Positions 14,319-23,100 of a DNA stretch of 41,320 nucleotides are shown piece after piece. The notes beneath the pieces are model-generated. The model did no database searches and was not told where the DNA came from. It saw nothing but the letters and a program-made list of their open reading frames with translations. Position 1 is the stretch's first letter. Each line of letters begins with the position of its first letter. Position numbers and translations under genes: made by a program. Source of the DNA: Caballeronia megalochromosomata (lineage in GTDB: Bacteria > Pseudomonadota > Gammaproteobacteria > Burkholderiales > Burkholderiaceae). The stretch spans positions 1 through 41,320 of the forward strand of contig LRBF01000005.1 in assembly GCA_001580565.1 (NCBI GenBank), in the 5' to 3' direction.

Positions 14319-15344
14319 ATGAAAGTCACGCCCGCTCAACTCACCGAACTCCTCTCGCTGTACGTGCCGAAGCGCCTGCCGGTGCTCATCACTGGCCGCC
14401 CCGGCATCGGCAAGAGCGATATCGTCGAACAGACCGCGCATGCGACTGATCACGAACTGCTCATCAGCCACCCGGTTGTCGAGGATCCGACCGACTCGAA
14501 AGGGTTGCCGTTTCCCTCGCCCGATGGCACGACCGCCAAGTTCCTGCCCTTCGGGGATTTGGAACGCGCGATGACCGCCAGACGCGCGCTCATCTGGTTT
14601 CTGGACGATCTGGGGCAGGCATCGCCCGCCGTGCAAGCTGCGAAGATGCAGTTGCTGCTCGCGCGGCGCGTCGGCGAGCACGTTCTGCCGCCGCAGGTGA
14701 CGTTCCTCGCGGCCACCAACCGCCGCACCGACAACGCCGGTGTCTCCGGGATTCTCGATCCGGTGATCTCGCGTTTTGCCACGGTGGTCGAGCTTGAACC
14801 GACCATCGACGACTGGACGCAGTGGGCCGTAAGCGAAAACATCCCGCCCGCGCTTATCGCGTTCCTGCGCTTCCGTCCGGACTTGCTGTCCGTGCAGAAG
14901 ACGTCGCGCGATATCGAGAATGCACCGAGCCCGCGTAGCTGGGGATTCGTGGCGAAAACCATGGATGTAGTCCCCAAGCACCTGGAGCACATCTCCTACG
15001 CCGGTTCTGTGGGAGAGGGTGCCGCGACGGAACTGGTCGCGTTCCTCCAGATCTTCCGCGAGCTGCCGAATCCGGACGCGATTCTTCTCGCGCCCGACAC
15101 GGCCATGATCCCGACGACGCCTTCCGCGTTGTACGCGATCGCGGCCGCGCTTGCGGCACGCGCGAACGAAAACAACTTCGATCGCGTCGTGCGCTACACC
15201 GAGCGTCTTATCGGTGAGGGGCATCGCGAGTTCGCGGCGCTGCTGGTGCGCGATGCAGTCCAGCGCGCGCCGCAGATCCAGAACTCGTATGCGTTCATTG
15301 CGGCGCAAGGCGGTGAGATCGGCAAGATCATCCGCGGCGATTAA
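14319..15344 (+). CDS. MoxR-family AAA+ ATPase
   Basis: A protein of 341 residues with the AAA+ core of the MoxR/RavA group. Walker A is GRPGIGKSD (about 26-34) and Walker B is [10 protein letters not shown] (about 90-99). Sensor 1 is [14 protein letters not shown], followed by LDPVISRF with the arginine finger region. The C-terminal lid domain is present. MoxR ATPases act as chaperones with VWA-domain partners, and a VWA/metallopeptidase protein is encoded two genes downstream. Leader element copy 2 and an attenuator-like terminator precede the gene. ATG 14319 is preferred over the longer frame, which overlaps those leader structures. Confidence 0.9.
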   Translation: MKVTPAQLTELLSLYVPKRLPVLITGRPGIGKSDIVEQTAHATDHELLISHPVVEDPTDSKGLPFPSPDGTTAKFLPFGDLERAMTARRALIWFLDDLGQASPAVQAAKMQLLLARRVGEHVLPPQVTFLAATNRRTDNAGVSGILDPVISRFATVVELEPTIDDWTQWAVSENIPPALIAFLRFRPDLLSVQKTSRDIENAPSPRSWGFVAKTMDVVPKHLEHISYAGSVGEGAATELVAFLQIFRELPNPDAILLAPDTAMIPTTPSALYAIAAALAARANENNFDRVVRYTERLIGEGHREFAALLVRDAVQRAPQIQNSYAFIAAQGGEIGKIIRGD

Positions 15345-15383
15345 GCGCTTCGACGTTTCTCAGTTTTCCCTGCAACACCTGTC

Positions 15384-15419
15384 GGCCCTGTCGCGTCCTC
15401 GGACGCACAGGGCCTTTTT
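15384..15419 (+). terminator. Intrinsic terminator between moxR and the DUF3150-like gene
   Basis: The long stem ggccctgt / acagggcc contains an inner gcgtcc / ggacgc hairpin and is followed by TTTTTC. The next gene starts 39 nt later. The inner hairpin resembles the GCGTC...GACGC arms of the leader element, perhaps by chance. Confidence 0.85.
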
Positions 15420-15457
15420 CTTGGCTTCGTCCAATTCTTTTCTCTACGAGGTTTCTC

Positions 15458-16372
15458 ATGGACATCACTTCCATCCAATCGAAGGTCATGCTCTGCTCCG
15501 TCACGATTTCCACCTGGGTTGCTCGCCGTTTCGACGGCAAGGTGACGCAGGAAGTCGAGAGCAAGCACCACGCGAAGGGCATCGGCAGATTCAACAAACG
15601 CCTGTTGCCCGAGCACGCGCCGAGCTTCGCAGAAGTCGTGACGCTCGCCGGCCGCATCCGCTCGTATTTCTACGACCACACGTTGAAGTACGACCAGTTG
15701 GGCGTGCGGCTGCTGCCGACGATGGTCTACATGGATTTCGCCGAAAAGATGCGCTCGTTGAAAGACGAGTTCGACTTGGCGGTCTCCGTGTTCCTGACCG
15801 ACTATCTGAACCTGAAGGAGGCGGCTCGCGAAGAACTGAATGGGCTCTTCAACGAGGCGGACTATCCGACCCTCGCTGAACTGACCACGAAGTTCGGCGT
15901 GAAGATGGCCGTTCTGCCGTTTCCCGACGCTAGCCAGTTTGGCGTCGAGTTGCCGGCAAACGTACTGACCACGCTCAAGAGCGAGCTGGACCAGCACGTT
16001 TTGGCCTCGATCGCGACCGCGAACGAGGACCTGGTGCGGCGTCTGTACGAAGCCGTGTCGCAGATGGCCGACCGGCTGTACGCGACGGGCAACGTCCGAC
16101 TCGACGTGGCCAATAATGTCCGGGACCTCTGCGTGTTGCTGCCCAAGCTCAACTTTGCGAACGACCCGCAACTCACGCATATCCTCGAGCAGGCAAAGAC
16201 GCATCTGGCGGTGCATACGGGAGCTGAATTGAAGGACTCGCGCGTGCTTCGTTCTCAGGTGGCCAGCAAGGCGCAGGAGATTGAAGGGCTGATGGTCGCG
16301 TTCATGGGCATGCAGCCCGAGCCGATGGAAGTTGAATCGGCGCACGCGAGCCAACTGCGCCTCGTCGCGTAA
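15458..16372 (+). CDS. DUF3150-like protein of the MoxR/VWA module
   Basis: A protein of 304 residues, helical and soluble-looking. The order [51 protein letters not shown] and [16 protein letters not shown] resembles DUF3150-type proteins found next to MoxR ATPases and VWA proteins in phages and plasmids. That assignment is from memory of the pattern and not confirmed. ACGAGG lies 9 nt before ATG 15458. It is followed after 9 nt by the metallopeptidase/VWA gene, so the three genes form a cluster. It may be an adaptor or substrate of the ATPase; this is inference. Confidence 0.65.
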   Translation: MDITSIQSKVMLCSVTISTWVARRFDGKVTQEVESKHHAKGIGRFNKRLLPEHAPSFAEVVTLAGRIRSYFYDHTLKYDQLGVRLLPTMVYMDFAEKMRSLKDEFDLAVSVFLTDYLNLKEAAREELNGLFNEADYPTLAELTTKFGVKMAVLPFPDASQFGVELPANVLTTLKSELDQHVLASIATANEDLVRRLYEAVSQMADRLYATGNVRLDVANNVRDLCVLLPKLNFANDPQLTHILEQAKTHLAVHTGAELKDSRVLRSQVASKAQEIEGLMVAFMGMQPEPMEVESAHASQLRLVA

Positions 16373-16381
16373 GGGGGCGTT

Positions 16382-17671
16382 ATGGACCGCAACGATGTGG
16401 TGTTGGGCAGTAGCGCGGTCCATCCGCGCATTGTCCGGCAGCGGACCGAGCTCGTCCTTTCGCAACCGTTCTTCGGGGCGCTCGCGCTCCGATTGAACAT
16501 CCGAGAGGATCCGTCGACCAAGACGTTTTGGGTCGACGGCGAGACGTTGGGCTGCAACCCGACGTATATGGAAACGCTCAGCGACCTCGAAGTGCGGGGT
16601 GTCGTCGCCCATGAAGTGCTGCATGTGGCCAACGGCCATTGCTGGCGGCAGGGCGCTCGCGATCCCGATCGTTGGAATGATGCCTGCGACTACGCGATCA
16701 ACCCGATTGTCTTGTCGTCAGGCATGGTTCTGCCGAAAGGGGCACTGGTCGATCCGCGCTACACGGGCAAGTCGGCCGAGGAAATCTACGGTTTGCTGAC
16801 GCAGGAGGCGAAGCAGAAGCAGCAACAGCAGCAGAAGCAGCCGCCGCAACAACAGCAGCTGCAGAACCAGCAGCCGCAACCGAGCCCGCAGGATCAGCAG
16901 CAGCCTAACGGCAACCAGGCTCCGAAGCCCGGTTGCCAGAACGGGACCGCGCCGGGGCAGTCGCCCAGCAATCCGCCTTCGCATCCAGGCTCATTCGGTG
17001 AAGTGCGGCCCTACAAGGGGCCGGACAAGCCGGTCAAGGAAGCGGAGTGGAAGGTTGCCGTCACGCAAGCCGCGAAAGCGGCCGCGATGCGCGGCAAGCT
17101 TCCCGGCGATCTGCAGGCGATGGCGGGCGAGGCAGTGCGGCCTGTCGTGGATTGGCGGGCGGTGCTGCATCGCTTTGCGCAGCAATCGTCGCCGTCGGAC
17201 TACAGCTTCGCCGCGCCGAATCGCCGGTATCTGCATCTCGGGTTCTATCTGCCGGCGTTGCATACACCGGCAATCGGAGATGCGGTTTTCGTGCGGGACT
17301 CGAGCGGCTCGGTGTTTGACGAGACGCAGGCGCAGTTCGACGCGGAGATCCTTGCGGTCTTCCATTCGTTGAAGCCCGCGCGGCTCATCGTGATGGATTG
17401 CGATACCCGCGTGACGCAGGTGCAGATTTTCGAGCGAGGCGACTCGCCCGATATCAAGCCTGTGCGCGGTGGGGGCGGGACGGCTTTCGTCGACCCGTTT
17501 AATCGCGTGGCGGAAGACGGCATGACCCCGGCTTTTCTGGTCTACCTGACAGATATGGTGGGGCGCTTCCCGACCATCGCGCCGCATTACCCGGTGCTAT
17601 GGGCGTCAACCACACCTTTGACGCGCGCCCGCAAAGCGCCGTTCGGGGAAACGATGGAGGTGATTTGCTAG
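16382..17671 (+). CDS. Metallopeptidase-like / VWA-like protein (DUF2201 type)
   Basis: A protein of 429 residues in two domains. The N-terminal domain has a zinc-metallopeptidase signature HEVLHVANGH (about 79-88), fitting HExxHxxxxH. A long Gln/Pro-rich linker (about 140-185) follows. The C-terminal VWA-like domain begins AVFVRDSSGSV, where D-S-S-G-S supplies a MIDAS metal site, and continues LIVMDCDTRV, GGGGTAF and FLVYLTDM. This is the architecture of DUF2201 putative metallopeptidase proteins. With the MoxR ATPase it forms a RavA-ViaA-like pair with an added protease-like head. It is translated 9 nt after the DUF3150-like gene and ends in TAG before a terminator. Confidence 0.88.
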   Translation: MDRNDVVLGSSAVHPRIVRQRTELVLSQPFFGALALRLNIREDPSTKTFWVDGETLGCNPTYMETLSDLEVRGVVAHEVLHVANGHCWRQGARDPDRWNDACDYAINPIVLSSGMVLPKGALVDPRYTGKSAEEIYGLLTQEAKQKQQQQQKQPPQQQQLQNQQPQPSPQDQQQPNGNQAPKPGCQNGTAPGQSPSNPPSHPGSFGEVRPYKGPDKPVKEAEWKVAVTQAAKAAAMRGKLPGDLQAMAGEAVRPVVDWRAVLHRFAQQSSPSDYSFAAPNRRYLHLGFYLPALHTPAIGDAVFVRDSSGSVFDETQAQFDAEILAVFHSLKPARLIVMDCDTRVTQVQIFERGDSPDIKPVRGGGGTAFVDPFNRVAEDGMTPAFLVYLTDMVGRFPTIAPHYPVLWASTTPLTRARKAPFGETMEVIC

Positions 17672-17705
17672 AACCCGGCTAAGCCGGGCATCCCTTGAAG
17701 AACGA

Positions 17706-17733
17706 AGCCCGGCGATTTGCCGGGCTTTTTTTT
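17706..17733 (+). terminator. Intrinsic terminator
   Basis: A 7-bp stem (gcccggc / gccgggc) with a GATTT loop is followed by eight T. A second GC stem without T-tract (cccggc / gccggg) precedes it at about 17676-17690. Confidence 0.9.
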
Positions 17734-17747
17734 CGTCTGCGCGCGGC

Positions 17748-17911
17748 TCAGGCGCGGCGCTTTTGCAGCGGCTGGTATGCCTCGCCGGCCTTGAACTTGT
17801 CCAGACGGTCGCTCGCCGTAGTGAGCGCGCCAAGCGTTGCGCTATGCCAAACGACGGCGATCGCGCGCTCACACCGGAGCCGGAATCGATACCGTAGATT
17901 CTCTTAGGCAA
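17748..17911 (-). pseudogene. Possible remnant of a small minus-strand gene
   Basis: On the minus strand a start (MPKRIYGIDSGSG) from 17911 loses frame after about 15 codons. A second frame then reads AIAVVWHSATLGALTTASDR and LDKFKAGEAYQPLQKRRA to a stop at 17748-17750. The second frame looks like natural coding sequence. A shift near 17865-17880 would join them into one protein of about 54 residues. The evidence is composition only. The remainder of the 455-nt spacer up to the conjugation genes holds the 61-bp repeat and nothing else that I can support. Confidence 0.3.
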
Positions 17912-17916
17912 TCCGT

Positions 17917-17977
17917 GGAAAGAGGTATGTTTTTGTGTCTCTTTTCGCGTTTTGACTTATATCATGATATTTCCTAG
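17917..17977 (+). promoter_or_regulatory. 61-bp promoter-like repeat, copy 1 (conjugation block)
   Basis: This ungapped segment matches 28789-28849 at nearly all positions. It contains GTTTTTGTG, a CTCTTTTC run and the perfect palindrome ATATCATGATAT (17959-17970) followed by TTCCTAG. It lies 150 nt before the virB11 gene. It is probably the promoter/operator of the conjugation genes; no ideal -35/-10 pair can be assigned. Confidence 0.65.
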
Positions 17978-18127
17978 CCGGCTTCACTACTGACGGCGTC
18001 CGGTACTCCAACCGCGCCCGTTTCGCAGACCATTGAAAGCCGCTCGATTTGAGTGCTCTTTTCAAATCCGCGGACGCGAGGCAAGCACAACAATACTCGA
18101 CATGTTAGATCGCCCACAAAGCATTGC

Positions 18128-19177
18128 ATGTTCGAGTCTGCAGATAATTCCCTACTGAAGCTGCGGCCGCTTGAAGCGGAAGCCGTGCGCATGTTTTTCC
18201 ATGCGCTCTCGCCGCTGCGCGCGCTGCTCGGTGCGCCCGAACTCGCGGAAATCATGATCAATGATTACCGCAACGTCTGGGTGGAGCGTCGGGGCGTAAT
18301 GACGCGGGAGAACATCGACTTGCGTCCGGAACAGCTCGAAGGTGCAATTCATTCGCTCGCGTCATCCGTCGAAAAGTCGGCAAAGGCAGGAAGCGACAAA
18401 GGCATCATCAACGCGGGTCACCAAGACTTGCGTATCGCGGCGGTCATGAGCCCGACGTCGATCGACGGCCACGCCCTGAGTATCCGGAAGCACCGCGAGT
18501 CCAAGCTCACGCTGTCGGACTACGTGAACATGGGGGCGTTCTCAGCAGCGAATGCCCGACCGGAATACGCAGAAGCGATTCACTTCGAGGAAGGTATCGA
18601 GGACGAAGCGCTCATGCGTGCGCTCGTCGCGCTCGTTCAGTCGCGCAAGAACGTGCTCGTCGCCGGCGGCACATCCGCAGGTAAGACGACGTTCCTCAAT
18701 GCGCTGATCGAACAGATTCCCTCGGACCAGCGGGTGATCTCCATCGAGGACACGATGGAATTGAAGCTGCACGTGCCGAACCGCGTGCGGTTGCTGTCGA
18801 ACGCCGACACCAACGTCACGACGCAACTGCTCGTCGCGCTGTGTCTGCGCTTTCGCCCCGACCGCATCATCGTTGGTGAGGTGCGCGGCGGCGAAGCCTA
18901 CGACCTGCTGCAAGCGCTCAACACCGGCCACGACGGCGGTCTCGCATCCATCCACTCGAACAACGGGCGCACGGCACTGAGCCGCCTTGAATCGCTTGCC
19001 ATGCTCGGCATCACAACCGGATCGCGGTGGGAGCTCGAAGACATGCGCAAAAACATCGCTGACTGCTTCAACTACGTAGTGCACTTCAAGCGCACCGGCG
19101 AGATGCGGCACGTCTCCGAAATCCTCGAAATCCGGGGATTCAAAAACAACGATTACGACCTACAACGCGTTTTTTAA
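18128..19177 (+). CDS. trbB: Conjugation ATPase VirB11/TrbB
   Basis: A protein of 349 residues of the secretion ATPase family, which powers pilus assembly and DNA transfer at the inner membrane. The N-terminal domain (about 1-145) leads into the RecA-like core. Walker A is GGTSAGKTTF (180-189), the Asp box is ISIEDTMEL, Walker B is RIIVGEVRGGEA (246-257), and the His box is GLASIHSNN. The length and the order B-C-D-E that follows match the trb/P-type arrangement. ATG 18128 is chosen; a longer frame from 18053 exists but reads poorly. The ribosome-binding site is weak. It heads a compact operon with junctions of 0-23 nt or overlaps. Confidence 0.93.
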   Translation: MFESADNSLLKLRPLEAEAVRMFFHALSPLRALLGAPELAEIMINDYRNVWVERRGVMTRENIDLRPEQLEGAIHSLASSVEKSAKAGSDKGIINAGHQDLRIAAVMSPTSIDGHALSIRKHRESKLTLSDYVNMGAFSAANARPEYAEAIHFEEGIEDEALMRALVALVQSRKNVLVAGGTSAGKTTFLNALIEQIPSDQRVISIEDTMELKLHVPNRVRLLSNADTNVTTQLLVALCLRFRPDRIIVGEVRGGEAYDLLQALNTGHDGGLASIHSNNGRTALSRLESLAMLGITTGSRWELEDMRKNIADCFNYVVHFKRTGEMRHVSEILEIRGFKNNDYDLQRVF

Positions 19178-19189
19178 CGGGAGCATCAG

Positions 19190-19543
19190 ATGAAGGGCAA
19201 AAAGGTACTCGACAGAGCCGCGATCTTGGCGAAGCGTCTGCGTCCGGGCAAGCCGATGATCGTAGGCGCACTCCTGAGCGCTATGTCGATGGCCGCCATG
19301 GCAGCGGGAGACTACTCGAACCTGACGGGGTTGACGGACATCATCTGCACGATCAGCAACCTCATCAGCGGCCCGTACCTGTATGGAATTGGCATTGTGT
19401 TGATCACGATCGGCGGCGTCGCAGTGGCCAACTCGGAAAGCAATATCGCCAAAACGTTCTCCGTCGTGCTGGTGGGCCTCGGTATCGCGTCAGTCGCAGT
19501 GCCTATCATGCGCGATCACTTCAAGATGGCCGTCGCCTGCTGA
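19190..19543 (+). CDS. trbC: Conjugative pilin TrbC/VirB2
   Basis: A prepilin of 117 residues. A long basic leader (KKVLDRAAILAKRLRPGKP) is followed by a signal-peptide core and a likely cleavage after AAMAAG. Mature pilin has two hydrophobic helices (LYGIGIVLITIGGVAVANSE and TFSVVLVGLGIASVAVPIM). This is the usual VirB2/TrbC layout, and the position between the ATPase gene and trbD agrees. GGGAGC lies 8 nt upstream of ATG 19190. It forms the shaft of the mating pilus. Confidence 0.88.
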   Translation: MKGKKVLDRAAILAKRLRPGKPMIVGALLSAMSMAAMAAGDYSNLTGLTDIICTISNLISGPYLYGIGIVLITIGGVAVANSESNIAKTFSVVLVGLGIASVAVPIMRDHFKMAVAC

Positions 19544-19544
19544 T

Positions 19545-19853
19545 ATGCGCCAGCACAAGGTAAGTCGAGGGCTCTCCCTGCCACGCCAGATGGGCGGAGC
19601 AGATCGCGGCTTGGCGATCTTCAACGGCACGTTGACGGCGCTGCTCTGCTACACGAGCTGGAGTCCGGCGTTTCTGGTCGTCGGCGTGCTCGTGCATGTG
19701 TTTCTGCGCTGGAAGAGCTCGACTGACCCGTGGTGGCGAATCGTGATGCTGGTCTACAACCGCTACCCGGACGTCTATGAGCCGGGACCCAACAGCCAAT
19801 TCAGTGCGCGCTTCAAGCGTCCGTATGGGTTTGATCAGGACCTTCCATGCTGA
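19545..19853 (+). CDS. trbD: Conjugal transfer protein TrbD/VirB3
   Basis: A protein of 102 residues with one or two N-terminal membrane helices (LAIFNGTLTALLCY and FLVVGVLVHVFLRW), then a short polar tail. The phrase DPWWRIVMLVYNRYPDVYEP is typical for this family. It begins one base after the trbC stop and overlaps the start of trbE by 7 nt. VirB3 proteins sit at the inner membrane with the VirB4 ATPase. Confidence 0.85.
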   Translation: MRQHKVSRGLSLPRQMGGADRGLAIFNGTLTALLCYTSWSPAFLVVGVLVHVFLRWKSSTDPWWRIVMLVYNRYPDVYEPGPNSQFSARFKRPYGFDQDLPC

Positions 19854-22309
19854 AAATGATGTTCACCAAGCGCGCGGTGCAGGAGATCGCGCCGTGGGCG
19901 ACGATGGTCACGCCCGAACTGGTGCTCAACAAGGACGGGTCGCTGCTGACCGTGTTCGAGTTCGAAGGCATCGACGCGGACTCGCCGAATCCCGGTGACA
20001 TCACGGCCGCGCGCGACAACCTGGACCACGCATGCCGTAACTTTGACCACCGCGTCACTGCGTGGTGGCGCATGTCGCACCGGCGCGTGCGCGGTGGCAT
20101 CGACGGCACGTTCGCGTCTGAAGCCGATGCGCGCGTCGACGCGATTAATCAGGCGATCATTGGCAGCGGCAAGTACTTTAAGAATTCGCACTCGCTCGCG
20201 TTCGCATTCACGCCTGAGACCGGCATCTCGCGGATCTTCGACAAGATCAGCTATCACATGACGGTCGGCGGCAAGAACCTGGCTCTGGCGATGTTCGAAG
20301 CGGCGAAAGACACGATACTCGCGCGCAGTGCGTTCGCGTTCGACTTGACCAAGATCCAGAACGAGATCAAGCGGTTCGAGTCGGTGATCGACGGATTTGT
20401 CGGCGGCGTCACGCGCCTGAAGATGAAGCGGCTTCAGCTTCAGAACGTGCTCTCGTTCCTGCATCAGCGAGCCAACCCGTCGACGCCAAAGCGCCGTGTG
20501 CGCTATCCAGTCACGATGCTGGACACCCATTTGACCGAGACCGAGGTCACGATCGGCGCGACCGAGCTGATGTTCGAATCGGCGCACGGCAAGGTGTACG
20601 CCCGCGTCATCGGCATCAAGGAATGGATGGGCTTTCAGGAAGCGGCGCTCGACGTGCTCTCGCAGGTCGACGCGGAACTGGACGTCTGTGTGATGTTCCG
20701 ATTCCTTGATAGCTCGCGGGCGAGCGCCTATATCAAGAAAATTCGCGGCTTTTACAAGGTCGCGTCCTTCAATCCCGTCGCGATCCTCAAGCAGTGGGCA
20801 ACGAAGGAAGTGCAGAAAAACGACGAAGGCCGCGAGATCCTCGCGAAGGAAGCGGGCGACGCGCTTGCGAAGCTCGACGCGGAAGGCCAGCAGTACGGCT
20901 TCGCGAATATTTCGGTGGTCGTCTATGGGAGCACGCCCGAGGAGTGCGAGGACGCGACCCGACAAGTGGTCGGTGTCATCGGCAACGCCGGCTTCGGCGT
21001 GATCCTGGAGAAGACGAACCTGTTTGCCTCGTGGAGCGCGACCCTGCCAGGTCGCTGGGATCAGCAAAAGCGCCTGCAGTTCGTTGAGACGCCCGCCGTA
21101 TCCGACATCGCGCCGCTGTGTAGCGTGGGTGAAGGATCGAAGGTCAACGAGTGGCTCACGCAGCAGTCTGGCACTAAAACCGGGCCGCTCACCTGCCTGC
21201 CCACCCGCCATCGCACCCTCCAGTACTTCGACTTGCACCATCCGGGCGGCAAAGCGCACACGCTGGTCGTCGGTCCAATCGGCGCCGGTAAGTCGGTGTT
21301 CCTGAACTACCTGATGACACAGACGGGCCGCCACGGTGCACGCCGCATCCGCTTCGACAAGGACCGCTCGACGCGCATCCCCACGCTGCTCGGCGGCGGC
21401 CGGTTCATCGATGCAACGGGACGCTTTGAGGCGGCGACCTCGGTCAACCCGCTTTCGCTGATCGGCGAACAGAAGCACTGGTCGTACGTCGCCGACTGGG
21501 TGCAGCTTGCCATTGAGGGCGAGGACTACACCTGCACGCCGCAGCAGCAGGCCGAAATCTACGACCGCATCAAGACGCTGGCGCTCGGCTTCCCGCCTGA
21601 GAAATGGCGTCTGTCGAGCTTGATCACGCTGCTGCCCGCGGATCTGCGCGAGCGGTTGCAGGTGTGGACCGAGGGCAACAAAAACGGCAAGTTCTTCGAC
21701 CATGCCGAAGACGGCTTCGCAATCTCCGATGATCTGTCGATCGAGATGGGCGACTTGTTCCAGAACTTCCCGGTTGCCGCTGCATTGTTCATGGACTACG
21801 CGTTCTACCGGATCGCGCAAATTCTCGACGGCAAGCGCTACACCGTGATCGAGATTGAGGAGGCGGGCTTCTTCTTCACCTACCCGAAGTTCTATGCGCG
21901 CCTAGAAATCTGGGCGGTGACGATCCGAAAGCTCAACGCAGCGCTGGTGATGGCGACGCAGTCTCTCGGGCAGCTTGCGCGCGTGCCGAACTTCGAAATT
22001 CTCAAGGAGAACATCCCCAACCTCATTTACCTGCCGAACAGCGACGCGATCAACAACCAAAATTTGTACCGCGATGTGTTCGGCCTCACGCCGCACCAGA
22101 TCAAGATGATCTCGGACGCAGTGCCCAACCGCGACTACCTGTGGGTAACGGCCAAGCAGAGCCGGATGCTGCAGGCTCAGTTTCCAAAAGAAGCGCTTGC
22201 TTACCTCCGCTCGGACGGTCGTGCGCAGGCGATCCTCGACAAGCACGTCAAATCCGGCAGCCCCCAGTGGCGGGAGGAGTATGTGCGCGACGTACTCGTC
22301 AACGCTTAA
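19847..22309 (+). CDS. trbE: Conjugal transfer ATPase TrbE/VirB4
   Basis: A protein of 820 residues, normal for VirB4/TrbE. The N-terminal half is the CagE/TrbE/VirB family region. The C-terminal half has Walker A VVGPIGAGKSVF (about 472-483) and Walker B-like YTVIEIEEAGFFF (about 664-676). The motif LNAALVMATQSLGQL is the family's Gln-containing sensor region. It is the large ATPase that drives pilus biogenesis and substrate transfer at the inner membrane. It overlaps trbD and is followed by the signal-peptide-bearing trbJ after 23 nt. Confidence 0.94.
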   Translation: MLKMMFTKRAVQEIAPWATMVTPELVLNKDGSLLTVFEFEGIDADSPNPGDITAARDNLDHACRNFDHRVTAWWRMSHRRVRGGIDGTFASEADARVDAINQAIIGSGKYFKNSHSLAFAFTPETGISRIFDKISYHMTVGGKNLALAMFEAAKDTILARSAFAFDLTKIQNEIKRFESVIDGFVGGVTRLKMKRLQLQNVLSFLHQRANPSTPKRRVRYPVTMLDTHLTETEVTIGATELMFESAHGKVYARVIGIKEWMGFQEAALDVLSQVDAELDVCVMFRFLDSSRASAYIKKIRGFYKVASFNPVAILKQWATKEVQKNDEGREILAKEAGDALAKLDAEGQQYGFANISVVVYGSTPEECEDATRQVVGVIGNAGFGVILEKTNLFASWSATLPGRWDQQKRLQFVETPAVSDIAPLCSVGEGSKVNEWLTQQSGTKTGPLTCLPTRHRTLQYFDLHHPGGKAHTLVVGPIGAGKSVFLNYLMTQTGRHGARRIRFDKDRSTRIPTLLGGGRFIDATGRFEAATSVNPLSLIGEQKHWSYVADWVQLAIEGEDYTCTPQQQAEIYDRIKTLALGFPPEKWRLSSLITLLPADLRERLQVWTEGNKNGKFFDHAEDGFAISDDLSIEMGDLFQNFPVAAALFMDYAFYRIAQILDGKRYTVIEIEEAGFFFTYPKFYARLEIWAVTIRKLNAALVMATQSLGQLARVPNFEILKENIPNLIYLPNSDAINNQNLYRDVFGLTPHQIKMISDAVPNRDYLWVTAKQSRMLQAQFPKEALAYLRSDGRAQAILDKHVKSGSPQWREEYVRDVLVNA

Positions 22310-22332
22310 CGCTTTACCTCGAAGGCACCGCC

Positions 22333-23100
22333 ATGATGAAAAAACTGCTCCGTTGCATTGCCGCGACCGGCGTGTTGACCGTTGGTCTCGTCCAGCAAAC
22401 CTACGCGAACATGCCCGTGTTCGATGCATCGAACTTTATTCAAAACACCATGACGGCGGCGGCCGCCGTGAAGGGTGAGGTTTATCAGGATTCGAACCTG
22501 GTCTACCAGTACCAGATGATGCTCAACCAGCTCAAGCAGGCGACCAACCTCAACCCTGCGGCGATGCTTGCGCAATTTAAAAGCATCACGGGCGATATTA
22601 CGAGCCTGACCAAGTACACCGACGCCTTGAAGGACCTGTACGGTGGCCTGCAGAGCAACGCCGAGTACGCGAACAAGGTGCAGGCGCTCATCACTCAGTC
22701 AGGCAAGACGCCGGACCAGTGGTTCACCGACCAAAACACGCTGCTGCAAAACAACGACAAGACGGCCAAGCAGCTGTTTCAGCAGGGTAACGATGTCATC
22801 TCGCACGTGAGCACGCTCGCGAAGCGCCGCCAGGAGATTCAGGATGAACTGAATATGTCACCGACGATGGAAGCCACGGCTCAGTTGACCACGCACCTGC
22901 TCGACATCATCTCCAGTCAGAACAGCGATCTGCTTTCGATGATGGCAGCAAAGCAACGAAGTGACGCGGTGAAGGAGTCGGCCAACGTCGCTCAGGAGCA
23001 AGTCGACAATAACGCGCAAACCGCGCTGAAAACCAAGCAGGAACGCGAGCGGGCAGCATTCAACGCGACGATCGGCTCTTCGACCTCGTTGGGGCAGTGA
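22333..23100 (+). CDS. trbJ: Conjugal transfer protein TrbJ/VirB5
   Basis: A secreted protein of 255 residues. The signal peptide (MKKLLRCIAATGVLTVG, cleavage near TYANM) is followed by an all-helical, Gln/Asn-rich body (NLVYQYQMMLNQLKQATNL, TQSGKTPDQWF). The long helix with ERERAAFNATIG at the end matches TrbJ/VirB5-type minor pilus proteins. It is expected in the periplasm and at the pilus tip. The true start is ATG 22333; the longer upstream frame lies inside trbE. It overlaps the start of trbL. Confidence 0.87.
   Translation: MMKKLLRCIAATGVLTVGLVQQTYANMPVFDASNFIQNTMTAAAAVKGEVYQDSNLVYQYQMMLNQLKQATNLNPAAMLAQFKSITGDITSLTKYTDALKDLYGGLQSNAEYANKVQALITQSGKTPDQWFTDQNTLLQNNDKTAKQLFQQGNDVISHVSTLAKRRQEIQDELNMSPTMEATAQLTTHLLDIISSQNSDLLSMMAAKQRSDAVKESANVAQEQVDNNAQTALKTKQERERAAFNATIGSSTSLGQ

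Noticed and set aside
15384..15419. A fifth copy of the 19-nt leader element inside the terminator after moxR
   Set aside because: GCGTC and GACGC are present but with a four-base loop, inside a larger stem, and without the ATCGAC tail.
15341..16639. A 432-codon minus-strand frame opposite the DUF3150-like gene
   Set aside because: Antisense shadow spanning a terminator and two supported plus-strand genes.
19835..21820. A 661-codon open frame on the minus strand opposite trbE
   Set aside because: It mirrors the codon structure of VirB4/TrbE; composition is typical of GC-rich antisense frames.
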